A stretch of DNA of 64,000 nt from UBA1447 sp002329225 (lineage in GTDB: Bacteria > Bacillota > Clostridia > Oscillospirales > Acutalibacteraceae), in contig JBMNVN010000002.1 of the NCBI GenBank assembly GCA_050946835.1, positions 1 to 64,000 on the forward strand, written 5' to 3'. Position numbers and translations under genes: made by a program. Shown in pieces: positions 42,205 to 50,645 of the stretch. Under the pieces are notes generated by a model that was not told the origin of the DNA, ran no database searches, and saw only the letters and a list, made by a program, of their open reading frames with translations. How positions within the stretch are numbered: position 1 is the stretch's first letter; each line of letters begins with the position of its first letter.

Positions 42205-43842
42205 TTAGTACATTCCGCCGCCCTGGGCAGCCATTGCAGCCGCAGCCGCCGCATCAGCCTCTTTGTCGGGTTTTTCCGCTACAAGGCTCTCTGTGGTGAG
42301 CATCATTGCTGCGATGGAGGCTGCATTTTGCAGAGCGGACCTTACCACTTTAGTGGGGTCAATTATGCCGGCTTCGCCCATGTCGGTGTACTTATCCTTG
42401 GCAAAGTCGTAACCGTAACCTTTTTTGTTCGCCGCTAAAACGTTATTTACGATTACGGAGCCTTCCAGACCGGCGTTTTCGGCAATCTGGCGCATCGGGG
42501 ACTCAAGGGCCTTTAACACCAGACGAACGCCCGTCTTCTCGTCTGCGTCATCGGTTTCAAGCAGTTTCTCAACTTCGGATACTACGTTGAGCAGAGCTAC
42601 GCCGCCGCCGGGCAGGCTGCCTTCTTCAACAGCCGCTTTTGTTGCCGCCAAAGCGTCTTCGATACGCAGTTTCTTTTCCTTCATCTCGGTTTCGGTAGCG
42701 GCGCCTACGCGAATAACCGCTACACCGCCGGAAAGTTTAGCCAGTCTTTCCTGAAGTTTTTCTCTGTCAAAGTCGGAGGTTGTGTTTTCAATCTGAGATT
42801 TGATTTGTGCAATCCGGGCATTGATAGCGTCTTTTTCGCCCGCACCGTCAACAATGATGGTGTCTTCTTTAGAAACCTTAACCTGCTTGGCTTTTCCGAG
42901 CTGCTCAATTTCAGTCTCTTTGAGTTCCAGGCCGAGGTCGGAGGTAATTACTTCGCCGCCGGTGAGGATGGCAATATCCTGAAGCATTTCTTTGCGCCTG
43001 TCGCCAAAGCCGGGGGCCTTAACGGCTACGCAGGTGAATGTGCCTCTGAGCTTGTTGACAAGGATGGTGGAAAGGGCTTCGCCTTCCAAATCTTCCGCTA
43101 CGATGACAAGCTTTTTGCCGGACTGAAGAATTTTTTCCAGCAGGGGAAGAATTTCCTGAATATTTGAAATCTTCTTGTCGGTAATCAGAATGTAAGCGTC
43201 ATCAATGACCGCTTCCATCTTCTCGGTATCGGTTACCATGTAGGGTGAAATATAGCCGCGGTCAAACTGCATGCCTTCAACCACGTCGGAGTCGGTAATC
43301 GCAATTTTGCTTTCTTCAACAGTGATAACGCCGTCAGCGGTGACTTTTTCCATCGCATCGGCAATAATCTCGCCCAGTTCTTCATCGCCGGAAGAAATGG
43401 TGGCAATTCTTGCAATATCCTTGCTGTCTTTAACGGGTTTTGAGTTGGCTTGTAATGCGGCAACAGCCACATCAACCGCTTTTTGGATGCCTTTTTTTAC
43501 AACCATCGGGTTAGCGCCGGCTGTAACGTTCTTCATCCCGTCATGAATAAGCGTCTGAGCCAACAAGGTGGCGGTGGTTGTTCCGTCGCCTGCCACGTCG
43601 TTAGTCTTGGTAGCGACTTCTTTAATGAGCTGAGCGCCCATATCTTCAAAAGCGTCTTCCAACTCAATTTCTTTTGCAATGGTAACACCGTCATTTGTAA
43701 TCAGGGGAGAGCCGTACTTTTTATCAAGCACAACGTTGCGCCCCTTGGGGCCCAATGTGATTTTAACGGTATCGGCAAGCTTGTCTACACCTGAAAGCAA
43801 AGCTTTGCGTGCGTCTTCGCCGTAAATAATTTGTTTAGCCAT
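42205..43842 (-). CDS. groEL: Chaperonin GroEL
   Basis: 545 residues, full length, with the usual C-terminal GGM repeat shortened to QGGGMY. Conserved GDGTTTAT and LLPLLEKILQSGK-type segments are present. It forms the 14-mer folding chamber with GroES. It is 22 bp downstream of groES and shares its CIRCE-controlled promoter. Confidence 0.97.
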   Translation of the reverse strand: MAKQIIYGEDARKALLSGVDKLADTVKITLGPKGRNVVLDKKYGSPLITNDGVTIAKEIELEDAFEDMGAQLIKEVATKTNDVAGDGTTTATLLAQTLIHDGMKNVTAGANPMVVKKGIQKAVDVAVAALQANSKPVKDSKDIARIATISSGDEELGEIIADAMEKVTADGVITVEESKIAITDSDVVEGMQFDRGYISPYMVTDTEKMEAVIDDAYILITDKKISNIQEILPLLEKILQSGKKLVIVAEDLEGEALSTILVNKLRGTFTCVAVKAPGFGDRRKEMLQDIAILTGGEVITSDLGLELKETEIEQLGKAKQVKVSKEDTIIVDGAGEKDAINARIAQIKSQIENTTSDFDREKLQERLAKLSGGVAVIRVGAATETEMKEKKLRIEDALAATKAAVEEGSLPGGGVALLNVVSEVEKLLETDDADEKTGVRLVLKALESPMRQIAENAGLEGSVIVNNVLAANKKGYGYDFAKDKYTDMGEAGIIDPTKVVRSALQNAASIAAMMLTTESLVAEKPDKEADAAAAAAMAAQGGGMY

Positions 43843-43864
43843 TCTTTAAATCCTCCTAATAATA

Positions 43865-44149
43865 TTATTCTACAATTGCGAGAATGTCGCTCTGGCGTAC
43901 GATGGTGTACTCCTCTTTGTTGAGCTTTACCTCGGTGCCGGAGTATTTGCTTGTGATTACCTTGTCCCCGGGTTTGACATACATGGTAACTTCTTTGCCG
44001 TCAACAAGGCCGCCGGGGCCTACGGAAAGAACTTCCGCAATCTGCGGCTTTTCCTGAGCGGAAGCGGCCAGTATAATACCGCTGCTTGTGGTTTCTTCCA
44101 CATCAATGAGTTTGACAACAACGCGATCGGCAAGTGGTTTGATGGTCAT
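43865..44149 (-). CDS. groES: Co-chaperonin GroES
   Basis: ATG 44149 (MTIKPLADRVVVKLID), with AGGGAGG upstream, gives 94 residues, the normal length. It has the mobile loop (EETTSSGIILAASAQEK) and forms the lid of GroEL. A longer upstream reading would run into the leader and is not used. Confidence 0.96.
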   Translation of the reverse strand: MTIKPLADRVVVKLIDVEETTSSGIILAASAQEKPQIAEVLSVGPGGLVDGKEVTMYVKPGDKVITSKYSGTEVKLNKEEYTIVRQSDILAIVE

Positions 44150-44202
44150 TTGAGTATTCCTCCCTCTAATGTTTGGCAGTGTAAGACTGCCTTCCTTTAA
44201 TT

Positions 44203-44229
44203 TTAGCACTCAACAATAGCGAGTGCTAA
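44203..44229. promoter_or_regulatory. CIRCE element (HrcA operator)
   Basis: Perfect TTAGCACTC-N9-GAGTGCTAA inverted repeat in the groES leader. HrcA binds it to repress groESL until heat shock. Confidence 0.97.
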
Positions 44230-44234
44230 TTCAT

Positions 44235-44263
44235 ATTCTAATAGCTTAGTCCTTAAAAATCAA
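44235..44263 (-). promoter_or_regulatory. groESL promoter
   Basis: Minus strand TTGATT, 17-bp spacer, TAGAAT, immediately upstream of CIRCE. Confidence 0.85.
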
Positions 44264-44409
44264 GGTATATTTGAAATGTTAACAAATATGTTACAAATAA
44301 GCCTTCGAAAATGAGCTTTTACCCGTTATCTATTGTAATAAAAACCCTCCCGTGTTATTCTTTGTATGTATTTAACACGGCTATTAAACAGCCCTATTGG
44401 AGTATCTTA

Positions 44410-45198
44410 ATGCGTATCGGTGTATCAACATCCTGTTTTTATCCTATGGAAACGGAGCTGTCTTTCCAGACCTTGGCCGAACAAGGGGTGGAAGTGTGTG
44501 AGGTTTTCTTCAACACCTGGTCTGAGCTTGAAGAACCTATACTGAGGCGTTTGCTGAAGATAAAAGACGAATACGCTATTCATGTGCCCGCCGTGCATCC
44601 CTTTTTCTCCTTTGCCGAACATTATCTTTTGTTCAGTGAATACGAGCGGCGTTTTTATGATGCCTTGGATTTATTTGAAAAATACTTTGAAGCGGCTCAG
44701 GCATTAGGAGCGAAAATACTTATAATACACGGGGCCAAGGCAAATACTCCCGTTGACGACAAACTCTATTTTGAGCGTTTTGCCAAGCTTATGGAACGCG
44801 GAAAGCCCTACGGAGTTCGTGTCGCTCAAGAAAATGTGGTGCACTATCTCAGCGAATCTCCCGGTTTTTTAGCTGCAATGGGTGAATACATAGGTGATGA
44901 TTTTTCGGTCGTTCTGGACATAAAGCAGGCGCTCAGGGCGGGCCGCTGTGTAAATGAATACATAGAAACACTGCCTGAAAGTATTGTCCATGTGCATTTG
45001 AGCGACTATACCCCCGCAAAGGATTGTGTTCCGCCCGGGGAAGGGGAGTTTGATTTTAAGCAATTTTTCAAGCGTATGGAAGAAATTAAATACGGCGGCG
45101 AATACATAGTTGAACTGTACAGGCACAGCTTTACCGATGAAAAGAGTCCCGCCCGATCGGCGGATTTTCTTAGCAAATATTTGCATAAAAACATGTAA
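44410..45198 (+). CDS. Sugar phosphate isomerase/epimerase (AP endonuclease 2 fold)
   Basis: The start is ATG 44410 (MRIGVSTSCFYPMETELSF) with GGAG upstream, giving 262 residues. The Xylose-isomerase-like TIM barrel shows EVCEVFFNTWSE, KILIIHGAK, AQENV, VLDIKQA, HVHLSDY and a late Glu (VELYRHSF), positions that hold the metal in this family. Substrate unknown; there is no sugar operon beside it. Confidence 0.83.
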   Translation: MRIGVSTSCFYPMETELSFQTLAEQGVEVCEVFFNTWSELEEPILRRLLKIKDEYAIHVPAVHPFFSFAEHYLLFSEYERRFYDALDLFEKYFEAAQALGAKILIIHGAKANTPVDDKLYFERFAKLMERGKPYGVRVAQENVVHYLSESPGFLAAMGEYIGDDFSVVLDIKQALRAGRCVNEYIETLPESIVHVHLSDYTPAKDCVPPGEGEFDFKQFFKRMEEIKYGGEYIVELYRHSFTDEKSPARSADFLSKYLHKNM

Positions 45199-45315
45199 AT
45201 CGGAACGGCGCAGCGGCTTTGTTTTGTCTTGCAATTGAAAATCTTTATGTTATTATTTAATCAGATATTACTATACTATGTGATAACGGCGTAAGAGTTT
45301 GGAGTGTGATTCGTT

Positions 45316-45771
45316 TTGAAATGTCCCTTTTGCTCCTATGAAGAAAGCAAGGTCATAGACTCCCGTCCCACGGACGAAGGGGAGCGTATCCGGCGCAGGC
45401 GTGAATGCATAAAGTGCGGCAAGCGTTTCACTTCCTATGAGGTAATTGAAACAGTCCCTATTGTAGTAATAAAAAGAGATAAGTCCCGGCAGGTTTTCGA
45501 CAGAGTAAAACTTCTTAACGGTATGCTGCGCGCCTGTGAAAAGCGTGAGGTTTCCATTGAAACGTTGGAAAAAGCCGTGGCGGAGATAGAAATGGCAATT
45601 CAAAACTCTTTGGACCGGGAGATAACAACTGTTGCTATAGGCGAACTTGCAATGGAAAAACTCAGGGCCATAGACGAGGTGGCCTATGTGCGTTTTGCCT
45701 CCGTTTACCGGGATTTTAAGGATATTAACTCCTTTATGGATGAGCTTAACAGGATGAAAAGTGAAAAATAA
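45316..45771 (+). CDS. nrdR: Transcriptional repressor NrdR
   Basis: 151 residues, full length. The N-terminal zinc ribbon CPFCSYEESKVIDSRPTDEG...CIKCGKRF is followed by the ATP-cone. NrdR senses ATP/dATP and represses ribonucleotide reductase genes. No NrdR target gene is seen in the window. Confidence 0.96.
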   Translation: MKCPFCSYEESKVIDSRPTDEGERIRRRRECIKCGKRFTSYEVIETVPIVVIKRDKSRQVFDRVKLLNGMLRACEKREVSIETLEKAVAEIEMAIQNSLDREITTVAIGELAMEKLRAIDEVAYVRFASVYRDFKDINSFMDELNRMKSEK

Positions 45772-45835
45772 AACCGAATAAACAAAAAAATAGGGGGGTG
45801 CATTTATGCGCCCCCTTTATCAATTTACAATATTT

Positions 45836-46492
45836 TTAACTTTGATATTTTGCCAAAATCGTTTTAAGCGGTTTGCATACTGCATAGGCTGCAACTGCTC
45901 CGAGTACGGCTTCCGGAATACCGCTTGTAAGAACTGTTCCTCCAAGAACATCTAAAATCAGGTCATAAGAAAAACCCAGAGCGTCAGAAAAAGGTTTGCC
46001 GAAAAACAGAAAAATTCCGCCCACTACAAGAATTGTGTTGGTCATGGAACCTAAAAAGCCGCTTATGCCGTAAACAAGGGCATCTTTTTTATCAAGGTTT
46101 GCCAAGATTTTACTAAGCAGACGAAAACTCAGGCCGGTTACAACTCCGATGAGAATTCTGGGTATAAAGCAGATTGCCAAACTCCAGAAGTTGCCGGAAA
46201 CTTCTCCTACACTGTAAAAAGGCGAGAAGACAAAGGCTGTAGGACCGGGGGGAGTAAAGGTCATTACTATCAGGCTGAACAGCCCGAAGAAAAAGCCCAT
46301 GGCCGCACCGGGGACGGTACCTAAAAGCAGGGCGGTTATTATTACGGGTATGTGGGATAGTGTAGCTACGATAGGCCCGAATGCCGGTAGTGAACCCAGT
46401 GATGTGAAGCAGACAATTGCTTCAATAGCCAGAAGCATGGAGAATTGCGCCAAAAAAAGTACGGATTTTCTCGGTGCGGGTTTTGCTGACAT
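45836..46492 (-). CDS. ECF transporter S-component (possibly pantothenate)
   Basis: A 218-residue membrane protein with about six helices and the S-component patterns SHIPVIITALLLGTVPGAAMGFFFGLFSLI and FIPRILIGVVTG. S-components bind a vitamin and dock on a shared EcfAAT module, which is not in this window. It lies 68 bp downstream of coaX on the same strand, so pantothenate (PanT) is the likeliest substrate, by context only. Confidence 0.8.
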   Translation of the reverse strand: MSAKPAPRKSVLFLAQFSMLLAIEAIVCFTSLGSLPAFGPIVATLSHIPVIITALLLGTVPGAAMGFFFGLFSLIVMTFTPPGPTAFVFSPFYSVGEVSGNFWSLAICFIPRILIGVVTGLSFRLLSKILANLDKKDALVYGISGFLGSMTNTILVVGGIFLFFGKPFSDALGFSYDLILDVLGGTVLTSGIPEAVLGAVAAYAVCKPLKTILAKYQS

Positions 46493-46560
46493 TTTTATCC
46501 TCCTTGCTGCTGCTCCTCATAGATGGAGAGGATGCAACGCAAAATTTGATAATAATGGCG

Positions 46561-47337
46561 TTAGTATGTTTTTATGTTCTTTTCGTAAATTATTCTCAGG
46601 CCTTCAAGTATTAACTCACGATTAAAGATTATCTCCCGTTTGCAACTTCTTATAATACCCTCGGCTAAGCCGCCCGTGGCGACAATGCTTGCCGCTTTTT
46701 CTTTAATTTCTTCCTCTATCCTGTCGCAAAGACCGTCAATCATTGCGGCGGTACCGAACACTGTGCCGGACTGCATGGAATCCACTGTGTTTTTACCTAC
46801 AACACGTGCCGGTGCGGTAAGGTGGATGTTGGGCAATTGCGAGGTTTTAGAGGCAAGAGCCTCAAGAGAAATTGATACCCCCGCCGCTATGGTGCAGCCG
46901 CAAAAATCACCGTTTTTATCCACTAAACTTATCTTTGTGGCGGTACCCAAATCTACCACAAGGCAGGGGAGGGGATAAAGATTTGCGGCGGCTACCGCAC
47001 CTGCAACCAGGTCGGAGCCAACCTGAGCCGGATTGTCAATCAGAATATTCAGTCCCGTTTTAGTGCCGGGCCCCAAAATTATGGCATTTTTGCCGGTTAT
47101 CATACGCAAGGCGGAAGCCATCTCTGCGGTGAGTTCGGGCACAACGGAACTCATAATTGAACAACTGAAGGAATACGCCTGAATACCGTGAAGTTTTAAA
47201 ATGTCGAGTATTTCCACAGCGTATTGATCTGCAGTTTTACGGCGATCGGTGGCAAGCCGGGTAACTAATAAGAGCTCCTTGCCACGGTAGGCACCAAGGT
47301 TTATATTAGTATTGCCCATATCAACAGTAAGCAACAT
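46561..47337 (-). CDS. coaX: Type III pantothenate kinase
   Basis: ATG 47337 (MLLTVDMGNTNINLGAYRG) gives 258 residues; GGTGAG is the ribosome site. The phosphate-binding DMGNTN, VDLGTATKIS and ATGGLAE motifs identify CoaX, the potassium-dependent, feedback-insensitive first enzyme of CoA synthesis. It is followed by the ECF S-component gene. Confidence 0.93.
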   Translation of the reverse strand: MLLTVDMGNTNINLGAYRGKELLLVTRLATDRRKTADQYAVEILDILKLHGIQAYSFSCSIMSSVVPELTAEMASALRMITGKNAIILGPGTKTGLNILIDNPAQVGSDLVAGAVAAANLYPLPCLVVDLGTATKISLVDKNGDFCGCTIAAGVSISLEALASKTSQLPNIHLTAPARVVGKNTVDSMQSGTVFGTAAMIDGLCDRIEEEIKEKAASIVATGGLAEGIIRSCKREIIFNRELILEGLRIIYEKNIKTY

Positions 47338-47519
47338 ATTCTCACCGCCTGAAGCTGAAAATTTGTGTGTGTGCATTATAACTCACTATCTTTTTCAAAT
47401 CAAGGCAGTTTATACTCACATACTAAAAGTACACGGCGGCTATGTATTAACAAATATAGTTGAAAAATTTGTCCGCTGTGGTATTATTAATCATACAGAG
47501 TGTAAGAGGAGTGTATAAA

Positions 47520-48002
47520 ATGTCGAAGATCAAAGAAAAAGGCAAAGGCTTTTTAGGTGAATTTAAAGCTTTTTTGATGAGAGGTAATGTTATTGATTTG
47601 GCGGTCGGTGTGATTATCGGCGCCGCTTTTAAAGCCATTGTCGATTCCCTTGTGGCTAACATTATTATGCCGGTCATCAGTATTCTCACGGGGGATATCG
47701 ATTTTTCCAACATGTACGTTGTGTTAAAAGGCGAGGTGCCGGAGGGCGCCACCCTTGCCGCCGCCCAGGAAGCCGGGGCTATTACACTTAACTACGGCCT
47801 GCTTGTTAGCGCTGTTATTAACTTTGTCGTTATTGGTTTTGTGATCTTTTTAATTGTTAAAGTCGCAAATAAAACGTCGGAAAAAATTAATAAGGGCAAG
47901 CCGGAAGAAGCGCCCACAGTTAAAACCTGCCCCTTCTGCAAGTTGGAAATAAATATTGAAGCCACCAGGTGCCCCAATTGCACATCCGAACTAAGCGAAT
48001 AA
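47520..48002 (+). CDS. mscL: Large-conductance mechanosensitive channel with C-terminal zinc ribbon
   Basis: ATG 47520 (ribosome site AAGAGGAG) gives 160 residues. The MscL core has FKAFLMRGNVIDLAVGVIIGAAF as the pore helix and a second helix at ~95-118. MscL is normally ~120-150 residues; here residues ~132-157 add a zinc ribbon CPFCKLEINIEATRCPNC. The channel releases solutes at hypo-osmotic shock. The ribbon may change assembly or gating. Confidence 0.92.
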   Translation: MSKIKEKGKGFLGEFKAFLMRGNVIDLAVGVIIGAAFKAIVDSLVANIIMPVISILTGDIDFSNMYVVLKGEVPEGATLAAAQEAGAITLNYGLLVSAVINFVVIGFVIFLIVKVANKTSEKINKGKPEEAPTVKTCPFCKLEINIEATRCPNCTSELSE

Positions 48003-48027
48003 TTAATTCAGGATTGGATTTGATAAT

Positions 48028-48840
48028 ATGCGTATAGGATTTATCGGTACGGGCAACATGGCAACGGCCATGATAAAAGGTATTCTCAAGGCACAGGCCG
48101 CTAAACCTGAAGAAATTATTGCCTATGATATAGACGGCAAAAAGCTTGAACAGGTTCAAGCCGCTTTCACTATAAATACGGCCGCTTCGGCGGTAGAGAC
48201 GGCGGGAAAAAGCGATGTGCTGTTTTTGGCGGTCAAGCCTGCCGACTTTCCCGAATTGCTGTGCCGATTGAATGAAACTCTCAGAAAAAAGAATCCTCTG
48301 ATTATTTCCGTTGCTGCGGGGACTGCCCTTGATTACATATCTTCCTTTTTGGATTATGATGCATCACTTGTTCGCATTATGCCCAATATTAATGCTACGG
48401 TAGGGGAAGCTATGACAGCCTATTGCACCAACGGAAGGCCTGATGAACAGCAAGTAAAGACCGTGGAGCGGCTCTGCTCATCTTTCGGTAAGATTATTGC
48501 ACTGGATGAAAAATACTTCCCGATTTTCGGTGTGCTGGCGGGTGCGGCTCCGGCTTTTTCATATCTGTTTATTGATGAATTGGCGAGGGCAGCCGTAAAA
48601 CTCGGCATGAACAAAAAACAGGCTCTCGAGATTGCGGCGCAAACCGTACTCGGCAGTGCAAAACTTGTGGCCGAAAGTGATGAACACCCGTTTGAACTTA
48701 TTGATAAAGTCTGCTCGCCCGGCGGAATTACCATTGAAGGCGTTACGGCTCTGCAGGAGTTCGGCTTTTCCAACGCCATAACCCAGGCCGTGAGAAAGGC
48801 TTATGAAAAGGACTCAAAACTTTCGGGCGAAAAAAAATAG
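48028..48840 (+). CDS. proC: Pyrroline-5-carboxylate reductase
   Basis: 270 residues, complete. NAD(P)-binding GFIGTGNMATAMIKG at the N-terminus, FLAVKP, and the C-terminal VCSPGGITIEGVTALQE signature. It makes L-proline from P5C. It follows mscL by 25 bp. Confidence 0.95.
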   Translation: MRIGFIGTGNMATAMIKGILKAQAAKPEEIIAYDIDGKKLEQVQAAFTINTAASAVETAGKSDVLFLAVKPADFPELLCRLNETLRKKNPLIISVAAGTALDYISSFLDYDASLVRIMPNINATVGEAMTAYCTNGRPDEQQVKTVERLCSSFGKIIALDEKYFPIFGVLAGAAPAFSYLFIDELARAAVKLGMNKKQALEIAAQTVLGSAKLVAESDEHPFELIDKVCSPGGITIEGVTALQEFGFSNAITQAVRKAYEKDSKLSGEKK

Positions 48841-48916
48841 TTTTTTGAACATGCGGCAACAGGGGATGTTCTTCTGTTGCCGTTAAAATTATATGAAATC
48901 AGAAAGGGGTATTTTA

Positions 48917-50554
48917 TTGCTGACCTGTATTATGCTCGATTCTCTGCAAAAGGTGTTTTCCGACCAAAAGCCTGAGGGTGAGGCTTTAAATGGTGTTTCA
49001 TTATTAAAAAATGAGCGCCTCTCTTTTCAGACCGCCCTGTATTGGAGCGGCAAAAATGAAGGTTCTTTCACTGTTCGGGTTGAAGGGAAGTTAGCTTCTT
49101 TTGTCAAAGCTTACCTGGTGAAAGAAATTCCTTCCGCCTTACCCGTATATGAAGACCGTGACGATTTTTATCTGCGTGATACGCCCGGTTTTTATCCGGA
49201 TTTACTTTTACCTTTGAATAATTCATTTACTTTAGAGCCTGAAAAGTGGCGCAGCCTTTGGTTTGAATTGGATCCCGCCGGCAAAATCAAGGCCGGAGAG
49301 TATGACATTAAAATAATAATTGAGTCTGAAGATAAAATTCTTGCAAGTGAAGTTCTGAAAGCTGAGGTAATCAACGCCGACTTGCCTGAGCAGACTCTTA
49401 TTCACACGAACTGGTTCCATACGGATTGCCTTGCTACATATTATGGCGTCAAAGTTTTTAGCGATGAATATTGGCGGATAACGGAGAATTTTGTAAAGAA
49501 CGCCGTGCGCCACGGCATCAATATGATTTTAACTCCGCTTTTTACACCTCCGTTGGATACCAAGGTGGGAGGGGAGCGCCCAACGGTTCAGTTGGTAGAT
49601 GTTTATCTGAATAACGGCGAATACAGCTTCGGTTTTGATAACCTTAAAAAATGGATAGATATGTGCCTTCGCTGCGGCGTTGAGTATTTTGAGATGTCCC
49701 ACTTTTTCACCCAATGGGGAGCAAAGAATGCACCGAAAATAATGGCTCAGACCGATAAGGGTGAAAAAATGATTTTCGGCTGGAAAACTATGGCCGGCGG
49801 GAAAAAGTATACCGAGTTTTTAAGCATTTTCTCTGTTTCATTAAGGAACTTCCTTAATGAAACCGGTGTTGAAGAACGCTGCTTTTTCCATGTGTCCGAC
49901 GAACCCTCAATTTTACAGTTAAGGACTTACAAAGCGAGGGCTGCTCTGATTGAAAGGCTGTTTCCCGGCTCGCCGGTTATTGACGCTCTGTCTGACTTCA
50001 AGTTCTTCAAAAGCGGGGCGGTTAAAACTCCCATCCCCTCCAGTAATCATATAGAACCGTTTATCGGCAATGTGCCCGAACTGTGGACTTACTATTGTTG
50101 CGGTCAGCACAGGGAATATGTATCCAACCGTTTCTTTTCTATGCCTTCTTTACGCAACCGTATATTGGGTTTACAGTTGTATAAGTTCGATGTAAAGGGC
50201 TTTTTGCAATGGGGTCATAATTTCTGGTATTCTCAATATTCGATAAGGGAGATAAATCCGTTTGAAGAGAGCGATGCCGGCAAAGCTTTTCCATCCGGTG
50301 ATGCCTATGTTGTGTACCCCGGCGAAGACGGCAAGCCGCTTAATTCCCTGCGTCTTAAAGTGTTCTATGACGCCTTGCAGGACTTAAGAGCACTGCAGCT
50401 TTTAGAAAGTCTTATAGGCCGAGAGAAAGTTATAGCCATACTTGAAGAAGGGCTGGAAACATCAATTACTTTCAAAGAATATCCTCATGAGGATGCCTGG
50501 CTGTTAAACAAGCGTGCCCGAATTAATGCTGAGATTAAAAAGGCGATTGGCTAA
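48917..50554 (+). CDS. DUF4091-domain glycoside-hydrolase-like protein
   Basis: TTG 48917 is preferred (AGAAAGGGG 8-10 nt upstream), giving 545 residues; ATG 48932 is an alternative. An N-terminal beta-sandwich (~1-150) is followed by a TIM-barrel-like region (FEMSHFFTQWGAKNAPKI, FFHVSDEPS with a possible acid pair) and the C-terminal DUF4091 segment (GFLQWGHNFWY, YVVYPGEDGKP, LRLKVFYDALQDLRAL). No signal peptide, so it acts inside the cell on an imported glycan or glycoside. Substrate unknown. Confidence 0.8.
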   Translation: MLTCIMLDSLQKVFSDQKPEGEALNGVSLLKNERLSFQTALYWSGKNEGSFTVRVEGKLASFVKAYLVKEIPSALPVYEDRDDFYLRDTPGFYPDLLLPLNNSFTLEPEKWRSLWFELDPAGKIKAGEYDIKIIIESEDKILASEVLKAEVINADLPEQTLIHTNWFHTDCLATYYGVKVFSDEYWRITENFVKNAVRHGINMILTPLFTPPLDTKVGGERPTVQLVDVYLNNGEYSFGFDNLKKWIDMCLRCGVEYFEMSHFFTQWGAKNAPKIMAQTDKGEKMIFGWKTMAGGKKYTEFLSIFSVSLRNFLNETGVEERCFFHVSDEPSILQLRTYKARAALIERLFPGSPVIDALSDFKFFKSGAVKTPIPSSNHIEPFIGNVPELWTYYCCGQHREYVSNRFFSMPSLRNRILGLQLYKFDVKGFLQWGHNFWYSQYSIREINPFEESDAGKAFPSGDAYVVYPGEDGKPLNSLRLKVFYDALQDLRALQLLESLIGREKVIAILEEGLETSITFKEYPHEDAWLLNKRARINAEIKKAIG

Positions 50555-50571
50555 ACAAATGCCGTATCGGC

Positions 50572-50608
50572 AAAAAAATCGACCGCTCCGAACAAAATCG
50601 GGGCGGTC
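50572..50608. terminator. Bidirectional terminator
   Basis: GACCGCTCCGA/TCGGGGCGGTC with a seven-T run on the minus strand; it ends the ABC operon. Confidence 0.86.
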
Positions 50609-50645
50609 AAATCTTAGTGTTTATTAGTAAGGATTAGCCTATTAC

